Positions 21,648-33,550 of a stretch of DNA of 64,000 nt are shown here, in pieces. The position numbers and the translations under genes are program-made. The notes beneath the pieces were generated by a model. That model searched no databases. It was given only the letters and a program-made list of their open reading frames with translations, and was not told the DNA's origin. Numbering within the stretch: position 1 is the stretch's first letter; each line of letters starts with the position of its first letter. The stretch covers positions 8,337,344 to 8,401,343 of the forward strand of contig OZ023190.1 in the NCBI GenBank assembly GCA_963995505.1, read 5' to 3'. This stretch comes from Hypericum androsaemum. Its lineage: Eukaryota > Streptophyta > Magnoliopsida > Malpighiales > Hypericaceae.

Positions 21648-24199
21648 GAAAATCCTTCATTGGGTGAGATTTTGATGAAGTGATTGATCGCCACTTTGTC
21701 CAAATTATCTAAACACCCTTATATATTTGATTTCTTCCTATGTATGTTGGGCCATTGGTTTGAATCTCACCAAATGTTTGAGTTATTTCTTTATGAACTA
21801 TTTGAGGTCGTTTGTCTGTGTGTTGGAAGTCTGCTTTGAGTTTAAATATGTTTGAAAAGAGAAAGTTATGAACAACATTATGTGGAAGGAGAATACATGA
21901 GAAATTAAGCTGTAAGTATGCTTTGGAAATATATATATTGGGAAAGTAATGTGAGATTGGTTATGAATGGAAATTATGAGATTAAGTTATATGGAGTTAA
22001 ATTATAACTAAGTTATTATTTTTAGAACTTTGAATAATTTGAGGAAGTTAAGATTGAGTGTGAATCTTGTTTTGGATTATGGTTATGAATTTTTGCAAAC
22101 AGAACTTTTGATAAGATACTATGTACAATAGTTTTGGACAAGGTTGTCCAACAATATAAAGCATAAATGGTCAATGGTATTGACCAAACTACAAAAACTT
22201 ATAATTAGATCCAGGAAAGAAATTTCAGAGTCTAAAGGAAAGCCATCTGAATTTAAGTAAAGCTTCTCTTTGTAATCAGATAATGATCGGATGCATATAA
22301 TCTAAGTCTTAAAGAGTATGAGGCAGAATTCTGGCATAGAACTTTGATAATCTACAAATAAGGTAGCTATATATTGAGTTGATGTTGTGTAAGCTCTATA
22401 AGAGAGCGGGAAGTAAACATCATTTGTATAAGAGAAATTTGAGATAAATCATCAATTAGACAATGACTCAGAGAGAGAAATGAACAAAAAAAAGAGTTGA
22501 CTAATGAAAATTTGATTTAAGTTAGCTCGAAGAAGGAAAAGTAAGTATGGCAAAGTAAATTTGGGGTGAAAATATTAATTTTGTAATGAATTTGTGTGAA
22601 ATTTAATAAGATTATTTAGTTAGTGAAATATGAAATGAGGAAAGCTTAGAGCCTAAAAGAAAGTATGTTAAAGTGATTTATTTGAGAAGTGCAGAATAAA
22701 GAAATATGAGAATACGAGTACATATGGTATGTAGACTTTGAAACCTATGTTAGACTATGCAAAACTTTGAGATTTGAAATGACAAGATATGAGTGACGTA
22801 ATAGTCACAAAAGTTGTATGAAGACAATCTACAATAAAATTTGGATTCAAGCTTTAGAAAATGCCTGGGAGATAAAAATTGGTATGTACTTTGATGGAAG
22901 TATTTGTAGATACTACTCTATCAAATACATCCTTAAGCGTGTATGTGCTTATAGAAAGAAAAAAAAGACTGAATTGTCTATGAAACACTAAAATAAATAT
23001 GTTAAGAACTAGAGAATCGAAGGGACATCTTCGGCACAAGAGATGATATAATCATCAAAGTATGCTAGTGCATATTTAGGACTGAAGTTCCGATGGAATA
23101 TTATTGAGGATAAAAGAGGTGATTGCTAAAATATGTGAGCTTTGGTATGAAGTTTGTACAACAATGAAATGTAACTGAATACGTGAAGAGGATAGATTTT
23201 GGGAAAAAAAAACTGAAACGACAATAAGAATTAACTTGGTAAAGAAAATTCTTGAGAAGTTTTGGTGTATAATAAACGCTATGTTTTGAGGAAGCAAAAT
23301 TTGGTAGTATGATGTGTTTGCAATGGAGAAGAAAATAGTACTAACATTTGTACCAGTATGAAGTATGACTTCATTCTTGGGAAAGATTCAAACAAAATTA
23401 ATGAACAAAGATTCAAGTTAATAAAAATTTTAAGGTAGTTTGTCAAATTATAAGAGTAATGACATAAAGTTATGGTGCTAACGAAAAAAAAATACTCTGC
23501 AATAACTTTGGAACTTAGCATATGGGCTACAAGGTAGCGATATATTATATGGTCCAACACTACGATGAAAATTGTCATACAAATTTTGATCCAAGGATTA
23601 AATGCTTTGAGAAATAAGTTTATGATTTTAGTAAAATATTTGGGGTATATGGATAATGAATAAAAATATAAGAAGATCTTATAATTGAAGTTACGAACAT
23701 CATACAACTACTAGTTGGATGTTAAGTTTACTCTAATGTGAGATTTAATGATAAAGAGAGACATTGTTGGGAGATTGGTATCTATAATAGGTAGTTAATG
23801 GACTTAAAATAGTGGAAGGTTATGGAATTCAAGTTTTGGAGATCATGAGTTGTATGGTTGTTGTTAAAGCGTTTTCTTCTTTGACAACACATTGGACACA
23901 TATAAATTTAGGAACCAAAAAACTTCTGATTTTGTCATGGTAATAGAGCCTTTGAGAATCAGTGAATTTAATGAATGTAAAATTTTGGTAATTTTGGTTG
24001 ATGAATGAATACTGGTAAAATTACCGAACACATGGTTTAGAGACGACCAGAGTTGAGTAGAACTACCATTGTATGACCAAAAAAATGGAATTAAAAAAAA
24101 CTATAAGTGTGACTGAAGATTTAAGATATATGAAGATAACCAGAGCATTACACATAAGTAAGTTTGAGTCTAAGAAAAATAAAGAAAAGAGATAATAGC

Positions 24200-24640
24200 A
24201 GTTATGACTATTTTTTTTGGTAATGTTAGAAAGAATTAAATTTGGATTTACACAAAAGTTGAACTATGTATGACACGAAATTGAAATAATTAAGCTTGAA
24301 ACTTCGTGTGAGAATTTGACATGATGATTAGTGGTTGTGAATCAACCAGTATGGTCAAGACTTAAGACCAATGTACCCTTTATCATTAAGGTCAGGGTAT
24401 TGGATGGGAAATTCAAAAAAAATTAATTGAGTAATTAGTGGAACTAGAATAACTACCATGTAATAAATAAGTTGTTGACAACTTTGATCGAAGAAGTTAC
24501 TTCAATTTTATATACTTTGAAGAATACATGAAAAGACCAATGTAATTCATAAGGTTAAGAAAGGGAAGAAAATACAATTTAATGTGAGGAAACACATGTT
24601 GCTCAGTATATTACTCAAGAAAAGGAGAATTGGTATTGAA
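24200..24640 (+). repeat. Diverged internal direct repeat, copy A
   Basis: The shared islands with copy B, in order, are GGTAATGTTAGAAAG (24,219), AAGCTTGAAA, TTTGACATGATGATTA, TTAAGGT, GAGTAATT, GTAATAAAT (24,460) and CACATGTT (24,593). Spacing to copy B is about 700 bp, rising to ~758 bp at the last island. Divergence is much greater than between the two LTRs, so the duplication is older than this insertion. Confidence 0.7.
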
Positions 24641-24899
24641 ATATTTGACAATATGACATGTGGTTAAAATTTTATCTATATGGTTAAGAGACTAATATAT
24701 CATATACTTTTGGTGAGGATTGTAGTTAATATGAGAAACATGAATATCAATATTGTGATCAATTAAGGTTAAAAAAATTTGTTAATTAGTTACTTGGTGT
24801 AATGAAGTTCTTTAAAAATTCAAGTAAATTTTGTTTTATTTAACTTGAAGATAAGAGAATATAAAATATAATGCGAGAACCTCAAAGTCTCACATGTCA

Positions 24900-25390
24900 G
24901 AAGTTATGAGAAATTTTTTGGTAATGTTAGGAAGTATTATGTTTGAAATTATGCAGAAGTTAGAATGTTTAAGGTGTGAAATTAAGACCTCTAAGCTTGA
25001 AAATTCATGAGGTTCTCATTAAAAGAATTTGGCATGATGATTAAGGTTTAGGGTTTAGACATAAGTGAACAATAACTTTTATGGTTAAGGTTATTGTATT
25101 GTTTGAGAGATTCAAAGAATTGGGCGAGTAATTGGTAAATCTCATAAGAATAGTCTATGTAATAAATCAGTAGGTGATAAAAGTATGATATACCTTTGAT
25201 TTAAATGGTTGTAGTTCATGCAAAATAAGTCAGTTTGGAATATTTTGGGAGATCAGTGTACACTAAGGTTATTCGAAAGGATTTTATAAATGATTCAAGC
25301 GAACTATCTCAATTGGAAGAGAGAATGATACAAATTTTAATATGGAAACACACATGTTCCTCTAGGTGTCACCAATGATAGAGACTATGA
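24900..25390 (+). repeat. Diverged internal direct repeat, copy B
   Basis: Copy B carries matching islands in the same order: GGTAATGTTAGGAAG (24,920), AAGCTTGAAA, TTTGGCATGATGATTA, TTAAGGT, GAGTAATT, GTAATAAAT (25,159) and CACATGTT (25,351). It has no coding potential that I can see. It also holds a short telomere-like stretch, GGTTTAGGGTTTAG, at 25,045. Confidence 0.7.
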
Positions 25391-25779
25391 GATTTCGAAG
25401 AAGTAAAAATTTTAATTCTAGATACATTAACTAATTTCAGAATTCAGAGCAGATTGGGCTGGTGGCATGTTGGTTGGCATTGTCATAACACTAGTTACAA
25501 TTTCATGTAACTTTCGCGTTTTTAGGTATAAGATGTGTTTACATGACCTTGCTCTTAATTGAAGCCACAAATAGTCGATATTAGTAAAGTTTGGCATATT
25601 GGATGTGCCAAAAGAAATTATAGAATATTTGGATAAGAGAACTTTTAATTTACAAAGTAGAGTTGGAAAAATATTTGTAAACTACATAGACATAACATAA
25701 GATACTAATTAAGTATTCATCAATGTGAATGATGGGTACAAAAATTATGTTTAAGTAAATTCGGGGACCGAATTTTTAT

Positions 25780-25792
25780 AAGGAGGGAAAAA
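25780..25792 (+). other. Polypurine tract
   Basis: AAGGAGGGAAAAA directly abuts the 3' LTR and would prime plus-strand DNA synthesis. It is preceded by TTCGGGGACCGAATTTTTAT, a context common before the PPT of plant Tekay/Del elements. Confidence 0.9.
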
Positions 25793-26322
25793 TGTAATAC
25801 CCAACCATGTGAGTTATGCTTAATTAGATTTAATCAAGTATGCTAAGTCATTTCGTAAGATAAGAATATACTATATTAGAAAATAATAATGTAAATTGGT
25901 CATAGAGAAATTTTAAAAATGCGGTAAGTTATAATTTGGTACGAGTTAAATTGAGATACTAAATAATATTAAGTTCGTAAACTAAAAGAAAAACTAAACT
26001 AATTTAAATGAGAGCTATCTATTTAGAATACTAAATTAACCAAGATAAATATGAAGTAAAAAAGAAGAAGAGAAAAACGTGGCAAGTGAAAGTGAAAGAA
26101 AGAAATACGTGGCTAAATAAAAAGAAAACTAGGTAACAATTATAAATTATAGTAGGGAAATAAAAGAGGAGTGAAACGTTGGTTAAGTTTATCTTTTAAC
26201 CAAGAGATAAGGACAATAAAAAGGAAAGAAAGTTAACCAAGAGAATAAAATAAAGGGAATGAGACGTGGCTGTAAAATTAAGGTGACAGCAAGCAAAAGT
26301 GAGGCGGTAGAATATAAGTTGC

Positions 26323-26329
26323 TATAAAG
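26323..26329 (+). promoter_or_regulatory. Candidate TATA box in 3' LTR
   Basis: This TATAAAG is the copy equivalent to the one in the 5' LTR. If active here it would drive transcription out of the element into the right satellite block. Confidence 0.25.
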
Positions 26330-28261
26330 CTAATATTTCTACCAAAGTTAGAATTTCTGTGGTCATAACAAAAACTACCCATAAAAAAGAAGAAAAAAAC
26401 CAAAGAAAGAAAAATAAAAAAAGGATGAGCGGAAAAAATATATGAAGAAGTAGCCATCGAGATAAAGAAGGAATCTTAGTAACGTAAATTTATCTTTATT
26501 ATTTAAGTATGATGGACTATAGAAAGTTTACTTATAGTTGAATAATATATGTGGATTTGAATTATTAGTAAATGTAACTGAAAAGTTTAAATTCTAATTA
26601 TTTGGAAAGTAGGTGAGAACAGCTATATACAAAATATAAGTAAATCATCTTGAAAAAAAGAAAGAAAAGAAATTATAAGTCTAGAATGAGATTTGATATG
26701 TACAACAAGCTTTCAACGTTCATAATTTGGAGCACAAAACAGAGAAGAAATAGAGGAAAGAAGTGACCAAGGAGTTAACAATTTTGATGTTGGAAATTTG
26801 TATTTACAGTGGAGATAAAAATATGCATGAGTAAAGAAACGACCAAGTGAATTGGACGAGGAACTGTAGTGAAATTAATTGATCAAGTTTGTAAATTAAA
26901 AGTATATCCAGCTTCTAGTGAAGAGAGTCGTAATACACCATGGCTATAATGGTTATATAGCCTATAATGGATGAGGATTTAAAGGGGAATTATGAAATGG
27001 GAAACTGTGATAGTGAAAAAGATTGTTGGTGGTAAAACATGTCGGAAGATTTGGGAAGATAGTTAAATTAATTGACCTAAGATAAAGTCTGTACTAATCT
27101 AGTTGAAGTATCTTGCTCTAATAGGTTCGAGGGTGTACTTCCGAGGTGGAAAACTTCAGGAACACTTGACTCAGTTCGAATTTGATTCCAAGTGAAAGAA
27201 ATGTATGAATCAGAAGGTGTACGATAATACAAAATTGGTAAATAAATAATATGTGACTCGTGCTTTATTTGGCGTACTCTATTTATTTGTCATTATCTGA
27301 ATATGATAATATGAGTGCATTTTGTACATTTTTCATATGAGCATATTGTATGACGTTATGATTTGTGAAAGTTTGTTCAATCTGGCCTAGCGGGGGCACT
27401 GGATATGTTCGGTATATTTTGGAGCCTATGAATTTGTTATGATATAAAAGTCTGTTATATGGATGGCTCTGCTCTGTGATATGGACGTCTAGTAGGCAGA
27501 GATCTACCCGTGACCAACCGGGGATGTTGGCATATGTGCATATATAATGAGGATACAATGGATTCTGATATGATCTGTTTGGCCGGCGGGGTTGATTTCT
27601 GATGGCGCCTATGAGATATGGTATCCTCGTGTCGGGGTTGGAGTGACACTATCTAGATCTTGCCGAATGTTCGTCAGTTCTGCTATATGATATTGGAATT
27701 ATGTGTCATGTGTCAAATTGCGTGACGATATGGAACGTTGCGTAGTTTGCTCATATTTCTGTGACTTTGTGATTATATGCTATATTTGGTCATCTGGTAA
27801 GTATGACTTTTGAATAATTTACATCTCCGCATAATTTATTTGCCATGTTAGTTATATGCAATTTTAGGTATGTTTGTGCATTGAGTAGCTAAATAAATTG
27901 CGATGCATATCTTATTTATTTACTGAGTGTTCCAAAACACTCATCCCCCCTCTCACCAGTTTTGCAGGAACTCGAATACGAGTTGTGTTAGTTCGGAGAT
28001 CTACTCTAATCGTACTAAGTCCGCTTTATTCTTCGGAACTGGTCTGGAGGTCTCCAGTTTGTATTTTCCTTATTGATCTAGAAGCTCTGTAGTCACAGGA
28101 TTTATTTTGAACTTGGGAGTATGTATTAAAATGAAAAAGCTTGGCTTATATTTTGTAAATTTGGAATATGAAACTAAAGATCATTAAGTTTTAAATTTTA
28201 TGTTTAAATGCTTATGATTATAAATCTGAATACGTTTGAGGCTGGCTAGATTTCTTGTGTG

Positions 28262-28267
28262 AATAAA
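28262..28267 (+). promoter_or_regulatory. Candidate poly(A) signal in 3' LTR
   Basis: This AATAAA lies 50 bp before the 3' end of the element. It is the position that would matter for ending the genomic transcript. It is supported only by the motif and its conservation between LTRs. Confidence 0.3.
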
Positions 28268-28317
28268 AGGAGTCGAAGTCTAGCGCCGGTCACCGATCCC
28301 AGATTTGGGTCGTGACA

Positions 28318-28322
28318 TCTTG
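28318..28322. repeat. Target-site duplication, right (TCTTG)
   Basis: This is the right copy of the 5-bp target-site duplication. It follows the terminal ACA of the 3' LTR, and the satellite continues in normal phase with CCTTATCTTG. Confidence 0.85.
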
Positions 28323-29968
28323 CCTTATCTTGCCTTTTCTTTCTTTTTCTTGCCTTAGCTTGCCTTTTCTTGCTTAATATTATCTTATCTTGCCTAATCT
28401 TGACTTCTCTTGCCTTTTCTTTCCTTATCTTGCCTTTTCTTGCTATATCTTGCATTTTCTATACTTTTTTTTGCCTTTTCCTACCTTTTCCTAGCCTTTT
28501 CTTGCCTTATCTTGCCTTTTGTTTCCTTTTCTTGCCTTATCTTACCTTTTCTTGCCTTTTCTTTCCTTTTCTTTTCTTGCCTTTTCTTGCCTTTTCATTC
28601 CTTTTCTTTCCTTTTCTTACCTTATCTTGCTTTTCTTTCCTTTTCTTGCCTTACCTTGCCTTATCTTGCCTTTTCATGCCTTATCTTGACTTTTCTTGCC
28701 TTATCTTTCCTTATCTTGCATTTTCTTGCCATATCTTGCCTTTTCTTTCCTTATCTTGCCTTTTCCTTTCCTTTTCTTGCCTTTTCTTGCCTTATCTTGT
28801 CGTATCTTGACTTTTCTTGCCTTATCTTGCCTATTCTTGCCTTATCTTGCCTTATCCTACCTTTTCTTTCCTTTTCTTGTCTTTACTTACCTTATCTTTC
28901 CTTTTCTTGCCTCTTTTTGCCTTTTCTTGCCTTTTCTTGCCTTTTCTTGCCTTATTTTGACTTTTCTTGCATTTTCTTTCCTTATCTTGCCTTTTCTTGC
29001 CATATCTTGCCCTTTCTTTCCTTTTCTTGCCTTTTCTTGTATTTTCTTTCCTTTTCTTGCCTTTTTTTTCCTTTTCTATCCTTCTCTTAACTTTTCCTTA
29101 CCTTTTTTGACTCATCTTGCGTTATCTTGCCTTTTCTTAACTTTTCTTTCCCTATCTTGCCTTATCTTTCCATTTCTTTCCTTTTCTTGCCTTTTCCTTG
29201 CCTTTTCTTGCCTTTACTTTCCTTTTCTTGCCTTATCTTACCTTTTCTTTCTTTTTCTGTCAGTTTCGTTCCTTTTCTTGCCTTATCTTGCCATTCCTTA
29301 CCTTTTATTGCCTTTTCTTACCTCATCTTGCCTTTTCTTTCCAATTCCATACTCTTTTTGGCCTCATCTTACCTTTTCTTGCCTCATCTTGTCTTTTCTT
29401 GCCTTTTCTTGCCTTTCCTTACCTATTCTTGCTTATCTTGACTTATCTTACCTTATCTTTTCTTTTCTTGCCTTATCCTACCTTTTCTTGCCTTTTATTG
29501 CCTTTTCTTCCAATTTCTTACCTTATGTTGCAATATCCTGACATTTCTTGCCTTATCTTGCCTTTTCCATGCCTTATCTTTCCTTTTCTTGCCTTTTCCT
29601 TGCCTTTTCTTGCCTTTCTTTCTTTTTCTTGCCTTTTCTTACCTTATATTGCCGTTTCTTTCCCCCTCTTACTTTTTCTTGCTTTATCTTGCCTTTTCTT
29701 TCCTTATCTTGCCTTTTCATGATTTTTCTTACCTTTTCTTGCCATTTCTTGCCTTTTCTTTCCTTATCTTGCCTTATTTTGCCTTTTCTTGACATATCTC
29801 ACCTTTTCTTACACTTTTCTTTCTTTTTCTTGCCTTTTCATTGCCTTTTCTTTCTTTTTCTTGCCTTATCATGCCTTTTCTTCCCTTTTCTTTCCTTTTC
29901 TTACATTTTCTTTCCTTTTCTTTCCTTTTCTTGCCTTATCTTGCCTTTTCTTTCTTTTTCTTTCCTTT
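28318..29968 (+). repeat. ~1.65-kb satellite HOR unit, first copy
   Basis: GCTTAATATT occurs at 28,372 and 30,023, 1,651 bp apart. The sequence after each is colinear for several hundred bases. The part at 29,261-29,950 also matches 18,059-18,742 left of the retrotransposon (shared CAGTTTCGTTCC), so this unit type spans the insertion site. Confidence 0.8.
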
Positions 29969-30830
29969 TCTTGCCTTATCTTGCCTTTTCTTTCTTTTTC
30001 TTGCCTTAGCTTGCCTTTTCTTGCTTAATATTGTCTTATCTTGCCTAATCTTGACTTCTCTTGCCTTTTCTTTCCTTATCTTGCCTTTTCTTGCCATATC
30101 TTGCATTTTCCATACTTTTTTTTTGCCTTTTCCTACCTTTTCCTAGCCTTTTCTTGCCTTATCTTGCCTTTTGTTTCCTTTTCTTGCCTTATCTTGCCTT
30201 TTCTTGCCTTATCTTTCCTTTTCTTTTCTTTTCTTGCCTTTTCATTCCCTTTCTTTCCTTTCTTTCCTTTTCTTGCCTTATCTTGCTTTTCTTTCCTTTT
30301 CTTGCCTTATCTTGCCTTATCTTGACTTTTCTTGCCTTATCTTTCCTTATCTTGCATTTTCTTGCCATATCTTGCCTTTTCTTTCCTTATCTTGCCTTTT
30401 CCTTGCCTTTTCTTGCCTTTTCTTGTCGTATCTTGACTTTCCTTGCCTTATCTTGCCTATTCTTGCCTTATCTTGCCTTATCCTACCTTTTTTTTCTTTT
30501 TCTTATCTTTACTTACCTTATCTTTCCTTTTCTTGCCTCTTCTTGCCTTTTCTTGCCTTATCTTGCCTTTTCTTGCCTTATCTTGCCTTTTCTTGCCTTA
30601 TTTTGACTTTTCTTGCATTTTCTTTCCTTATCTTGCCTTTTCTTGCCATATCTTGCCTTTTCTTTCCTTTTTTTGCCTTTTCTTGTATTTTCTTGTATTT
30701 TCTTTCCTTTTCTTGCCTTATCGTGCTATTTCATTCCATTTCTTGCCTTTTCTTGGCTTCTCTTGCCTTTTCCTTGCCTTTTCTGGTCTTATCTTGCGTT
30801 ATCTTGCATTTTCTTAACTTTTCTTTTCTT
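29969..30830 (+). repeat. ~1.65-kb HOR unit, second partial copy
   Basis: This repeats the sequence right of the LTR element from 28,318 onward, including GCTTAATATT at 30,023 and CTTATCCTAC at 30,477 (28,851 in the first copy), before passing into the ~1.36-kb unit series. Confidence 0.75.
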
Positions 30831-32192
30831 ATATAGCCTCCTCTTGCCTTATCTTGCCATTTATTTCCTTATCTTGCCTTTTCCTTGCCTTTTCTTGCCT
30901 TATCATGCCTTTTCTTTTTTTTTTCTTTCCTTTTCTTTGCTTTTATTGCCTTTTCTTGCCATATCTTGCCTTTTCTTGCATTTTCCTTGACTTTTCTTGC
31001 CTTATCTTGCCTTATCTTTTCTTTTCTTAACTTTTCTTGCCTTTTCTTGCCTTTTCTTTCCTTTTCTAGCCTTATCTTGCCTTTTCTTTCCTTTTCTTTC
31101 CTTTTCTTGCCTTATCTTGACTTTTCTTGCGTTATCTTTCATTTTCTTGCCATATTTTGCCTTTTCTGGCCTTTTCCTTGTCTTTTCTTACCTTTTCTTG
31201 CCTTTTCCATACCTTTTCTTGCCTTTTCTTGCCTGATCTTATCTTATCTTGCCTTTTCTTGCCTTATCTTGCCCATTCTAGCCTTTTCTTGCCTTTTCTT
31301 TCCTTTTCTTGTCTTTTCTTACCGTATCTGGCCTCTTCTTTCCTTTTCCTGCCTAATCTTGCCTTATCATGCCTTTTTTTGCCTTTTCTTGTATTTTCTT
31401 TCGTTTGCTTGCTTTTTCTTGCCCTCTCTTGCCTTTTCATGTCTTTTCTTGCCTTTTCTATCCTTCTGTTGCTCTTTCCTTACCTTTTCTTGGCTCATCT
31501 AGCATTTTCTTGACTTTTCTTAACTTTCCTTTCCTTATCTTGCCTCCTCTTGCCATATCTTGCCTTTTCTTTCCTTTTCTTGACTTTTTCTTGGCTTTTC
31601 CTTGCCTTTTCTTGCCTTATCTTTCCTTTTCTTTCCTTTTCTTCCTTTTCTTTCTTTTTCTTGCCTTTTCTTGCCTTTCCTTACATTTTCTTGCCTTTCC
31701 TTACATTTTATTGCCTTTCCTTACCTTTTATTACCTTTTCCTTACCCTTTTCTTGCCTCATCTTGCCTTTTCTTTTCTTTACCTTACCAATTCTTGCCTT
31801 ATCTTGACTTATCTTGCCTTATCTTGCCTATTCTTGCCTTATCCTACATTTTCTTTCCTTTTCTTGTCTTTACTTACCTTATCTTTCCTTTTCTTGCCTC
31901 TGCTTGCCTTTTCTTGCCTTATCTTGCCTTTTCTTGCCTTATCTTGCCTTTTCTTGCCTTATTTTGACTTTTCTTGCATTTTCTTTCCTTATCTTGCCTT
32001 TTCTTGCCATATCTTGCCTTTTCTTTCCTTTTCTTGCCTTTTGCTTGCCTTTTCTTGTATTTTCTTGTATTTTCTTTCCTTTTCTTGCCTTATCGTGCCA
32101 TTTCATTCCTTTTCTTGCCTTTTCTTGGCTTCTCTTGCCTTTTCCTTACCTTTTCAGGTCTTATCTTGCATTTTCTTAATGTTTCTTTTCTT
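30831..32192 (+). repeat. ~1.36-kb HOR unit 1
   Basis: The unit is delimited by the landmark ATATAGCCTCC at 30,831 and 32,193. It carries GTTTGCTTG (31,403), GCCCATTCTAG (31,271) and CTTATCCTAC (31,838), which recur in the same order in the following units. Confidence 0.85.
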
Positions 32193-33550
32193 ATATAGCC
32201 TCCTCTTGCCTTATCTTGCCATTTATTTCCTTTTCTTGCCTTATCATGCCTTTTCTTTCTTTTTCTTTCCTTTTCTTTGCTTTTATTGCCTTTTCTTGCC
32301 ATATCTTGCCTTTTCTTGCCTTTTCCTTTCCTTTTCTTGCCTTATTTGCCTTTTCTTTTCTTTTCTTGACTTATCTTGCCTTTTCTTGCCTTTTCTTTCC
32401 TTTTCTTGCCTTTTCTTGCCTTTTCTTTCCTTTTCTAGCCTTATCTTGCCTTTTCTTTCCTTTTCTTTCCTTTTCTTGCCTTATCTTGACTTTTCTTGCA
32501 TTATCTTTCATTTGCTTGCCATATTTTGCCTTTTCTGGCCTTTTCCTTGTCTTTTCTTACCTTTTCCTTACCTTTTCTTGCCTTTTCTTGCCTTATCTTA
32601 TCTTATCTTGCCTTTTCTTGCCTTATCTTGCCCATTCTAGCCTTTTCTTTCCTTTTCTTATCTTTTCTTACCGTATCTGGCCTCTTCTTTCCTTTTCCTG
32701 CCTAATCTTGCCTTATCTTGCCTTTTCTTGCCTTTTCTTGTATTTTCTTTTGTTTGCTTGCTTTTTCTTGCCCTCTCTTCCCTTTTCTATCCTTCTGTTG
32801 CTCTTTCCTTGCCTTTTCTTGGCTCATCTTGCATTTTCTTGACTTTTCTTAACTTTTCTTTCCTTATCTTGCCTCCTCTTGCCTTATCTTGCCTTTTCTT
32901 TCCTTATCTTGCCTTTTCTTTCTTTTTCTTGCCTTTTCTTGCCTTTCCTTAACTTTTATTGCCTTTTCCTTACCCTTTTCTTGCCTCATCTTGCCTTTTC
33001 TTGCCTTTACCTTACCAATTCTTGCCTTATCTTGACTTATCTTGCCTTATCTTTCCTTTTCTTGTGTTGTCTTACCTTTTCTTGCCTTTTCTTTCCTTAT
33101 CTTGCCTTTTCCTTGCCTTTTCTAGCCTTATCTTGTCGTATCTTGACTTTTCTTGTCTTATCTTGCCTATTCTTGCCTTATCTTGCCTTATCCTACATTT
33201 TCTTTCCTTTTCTTGTCTTTACTTACCTTATCTTTCCTTTTCTTGCCTCTTCTTGCCTTTTCTTGCCTTATCTTGCCTTTGTTGCCTTATCTTGCCTTTT
33301 CTTGCCTTATTTTGACTTTTCTTGCATTTTCTTTCCTTATCTTGCCTTTTCTTGCCATATCTTGCATTTTCTTTCCTTTTCTTGCCTTTTGCTTGCCTTT
33401 TCTTGTATTTTCTTGTATTTTCTTTCCTTTTCTTGCCTTATCGTACCATTTCATTCCTTTTCTTGCCTTTTCTTGGCTTCTCTTGCCTTTGCCTTACCTT
33501 TTCATGTCTTATCTTGCGTTATCTTGCATTTTCTTAACGTTTCTTTTCTT
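32193..33550 (+). repeat. ~1.36-kb HOR unit 2
   Basis: Landmarks are at 32,630 (GCCCATTCTAG), 32,752 (GTTTGCTTG) and 33,187 (CTTATCCTAC). It is very similar to unit 3: a 74-codon read-through frame at 32,728 differs from its counterpart at 34,097 at a single residue. Confidence 0.87.

Larger units (their letters stand above)
21283..25792 (+). other. Non-coding internal region of the LTR element
   Basis: This is 4,510 bp of AT-rich sequence between PBS and PPT. All + frames are closed by frequent stops and no gag zinc knuckle, protease, RT, RNase H, integrase or chromodomain motif is visible. The longest open frames are on - (23,279-23,707, 142 codons; 23,076-23,297), overlap each other, and show only AT-rich composition without domain character. 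The 5' leader (21,300-21,450) and the last ~20 bp before the PPT (TTCGGGGACCGAA) resemble Tekay-type ends. The middle is unrecognised. A diverged ~700-bp-period direct duplication occupies about 24,200-25,390. Confidence 0.85.
18743..28317 (+). mobile_element. LTR retrotransposon, Ty3/gypsy Tekay-like, apparently non-autonomous
   Basis: This is a structurally complete LTR retrotransposon of 9,575 bp. It has two near-identical direct LTRs beginning TGT and ending ACA, a PBS four bases after the 5' LTR, a polypurine tract abutting the 3' LTR and a 5-bp target-site duplication (TCTTG). PBS and PPT polarity put the element on the + strand. The 4.5-kb internal region contains no open frame resembling gag, protease, reverse transcriptase, RNase H or integrase, so any movement must have used proteins supplied in trans. 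The superfamily call is inferred from termini and flanking motifs (TGTAATACCC, GGGTCGTGACA, TTCGGGGACCGAA before the PPT), not from a protein domain. A long LTR element with a non-coding interior fits the LARD class of plants. A heavily decayed autonomous copy is less likely because the LTRs are so similar. Confidence 0.93.
25793..28317 (+). repeat. 3' LTR (2,525 bp)
   Basis: This LTR has the same termini as the 5' LTR. The 15-bp length difference is fully explained by a 14-bp deletion (junction at 27,228/27,229) and one base in a poly-A run near 26,060. About 18 substitutions were seen by eye, roughly 0.7%. At the plant LTR rate often used (1.3e-8 per site per year) that suggests an insertion a few hundred thousand years old. 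This is an order-of-magnitude estimate only. Confidence 0.95.

Noticed and set aside
23279..23707. 142-codon - strand open frame in the element interior, with 23,076-23,297 and 22,854-23,039
   Set aside because: The composition is that of AT-rich DNA (F, I, L, Y, S), the strand is opposite to the element's transcription, and no domain is recognised. It is not supported as a gene.
28360..28455. Possible satellite-encoded or LTR-fusion open frame on - (28,246-28,455) crossing the 3' LTR/satellite junction
   Set aside because: It is a chance read-through joining LTR end sequence to the satellite, with no start context or domain.
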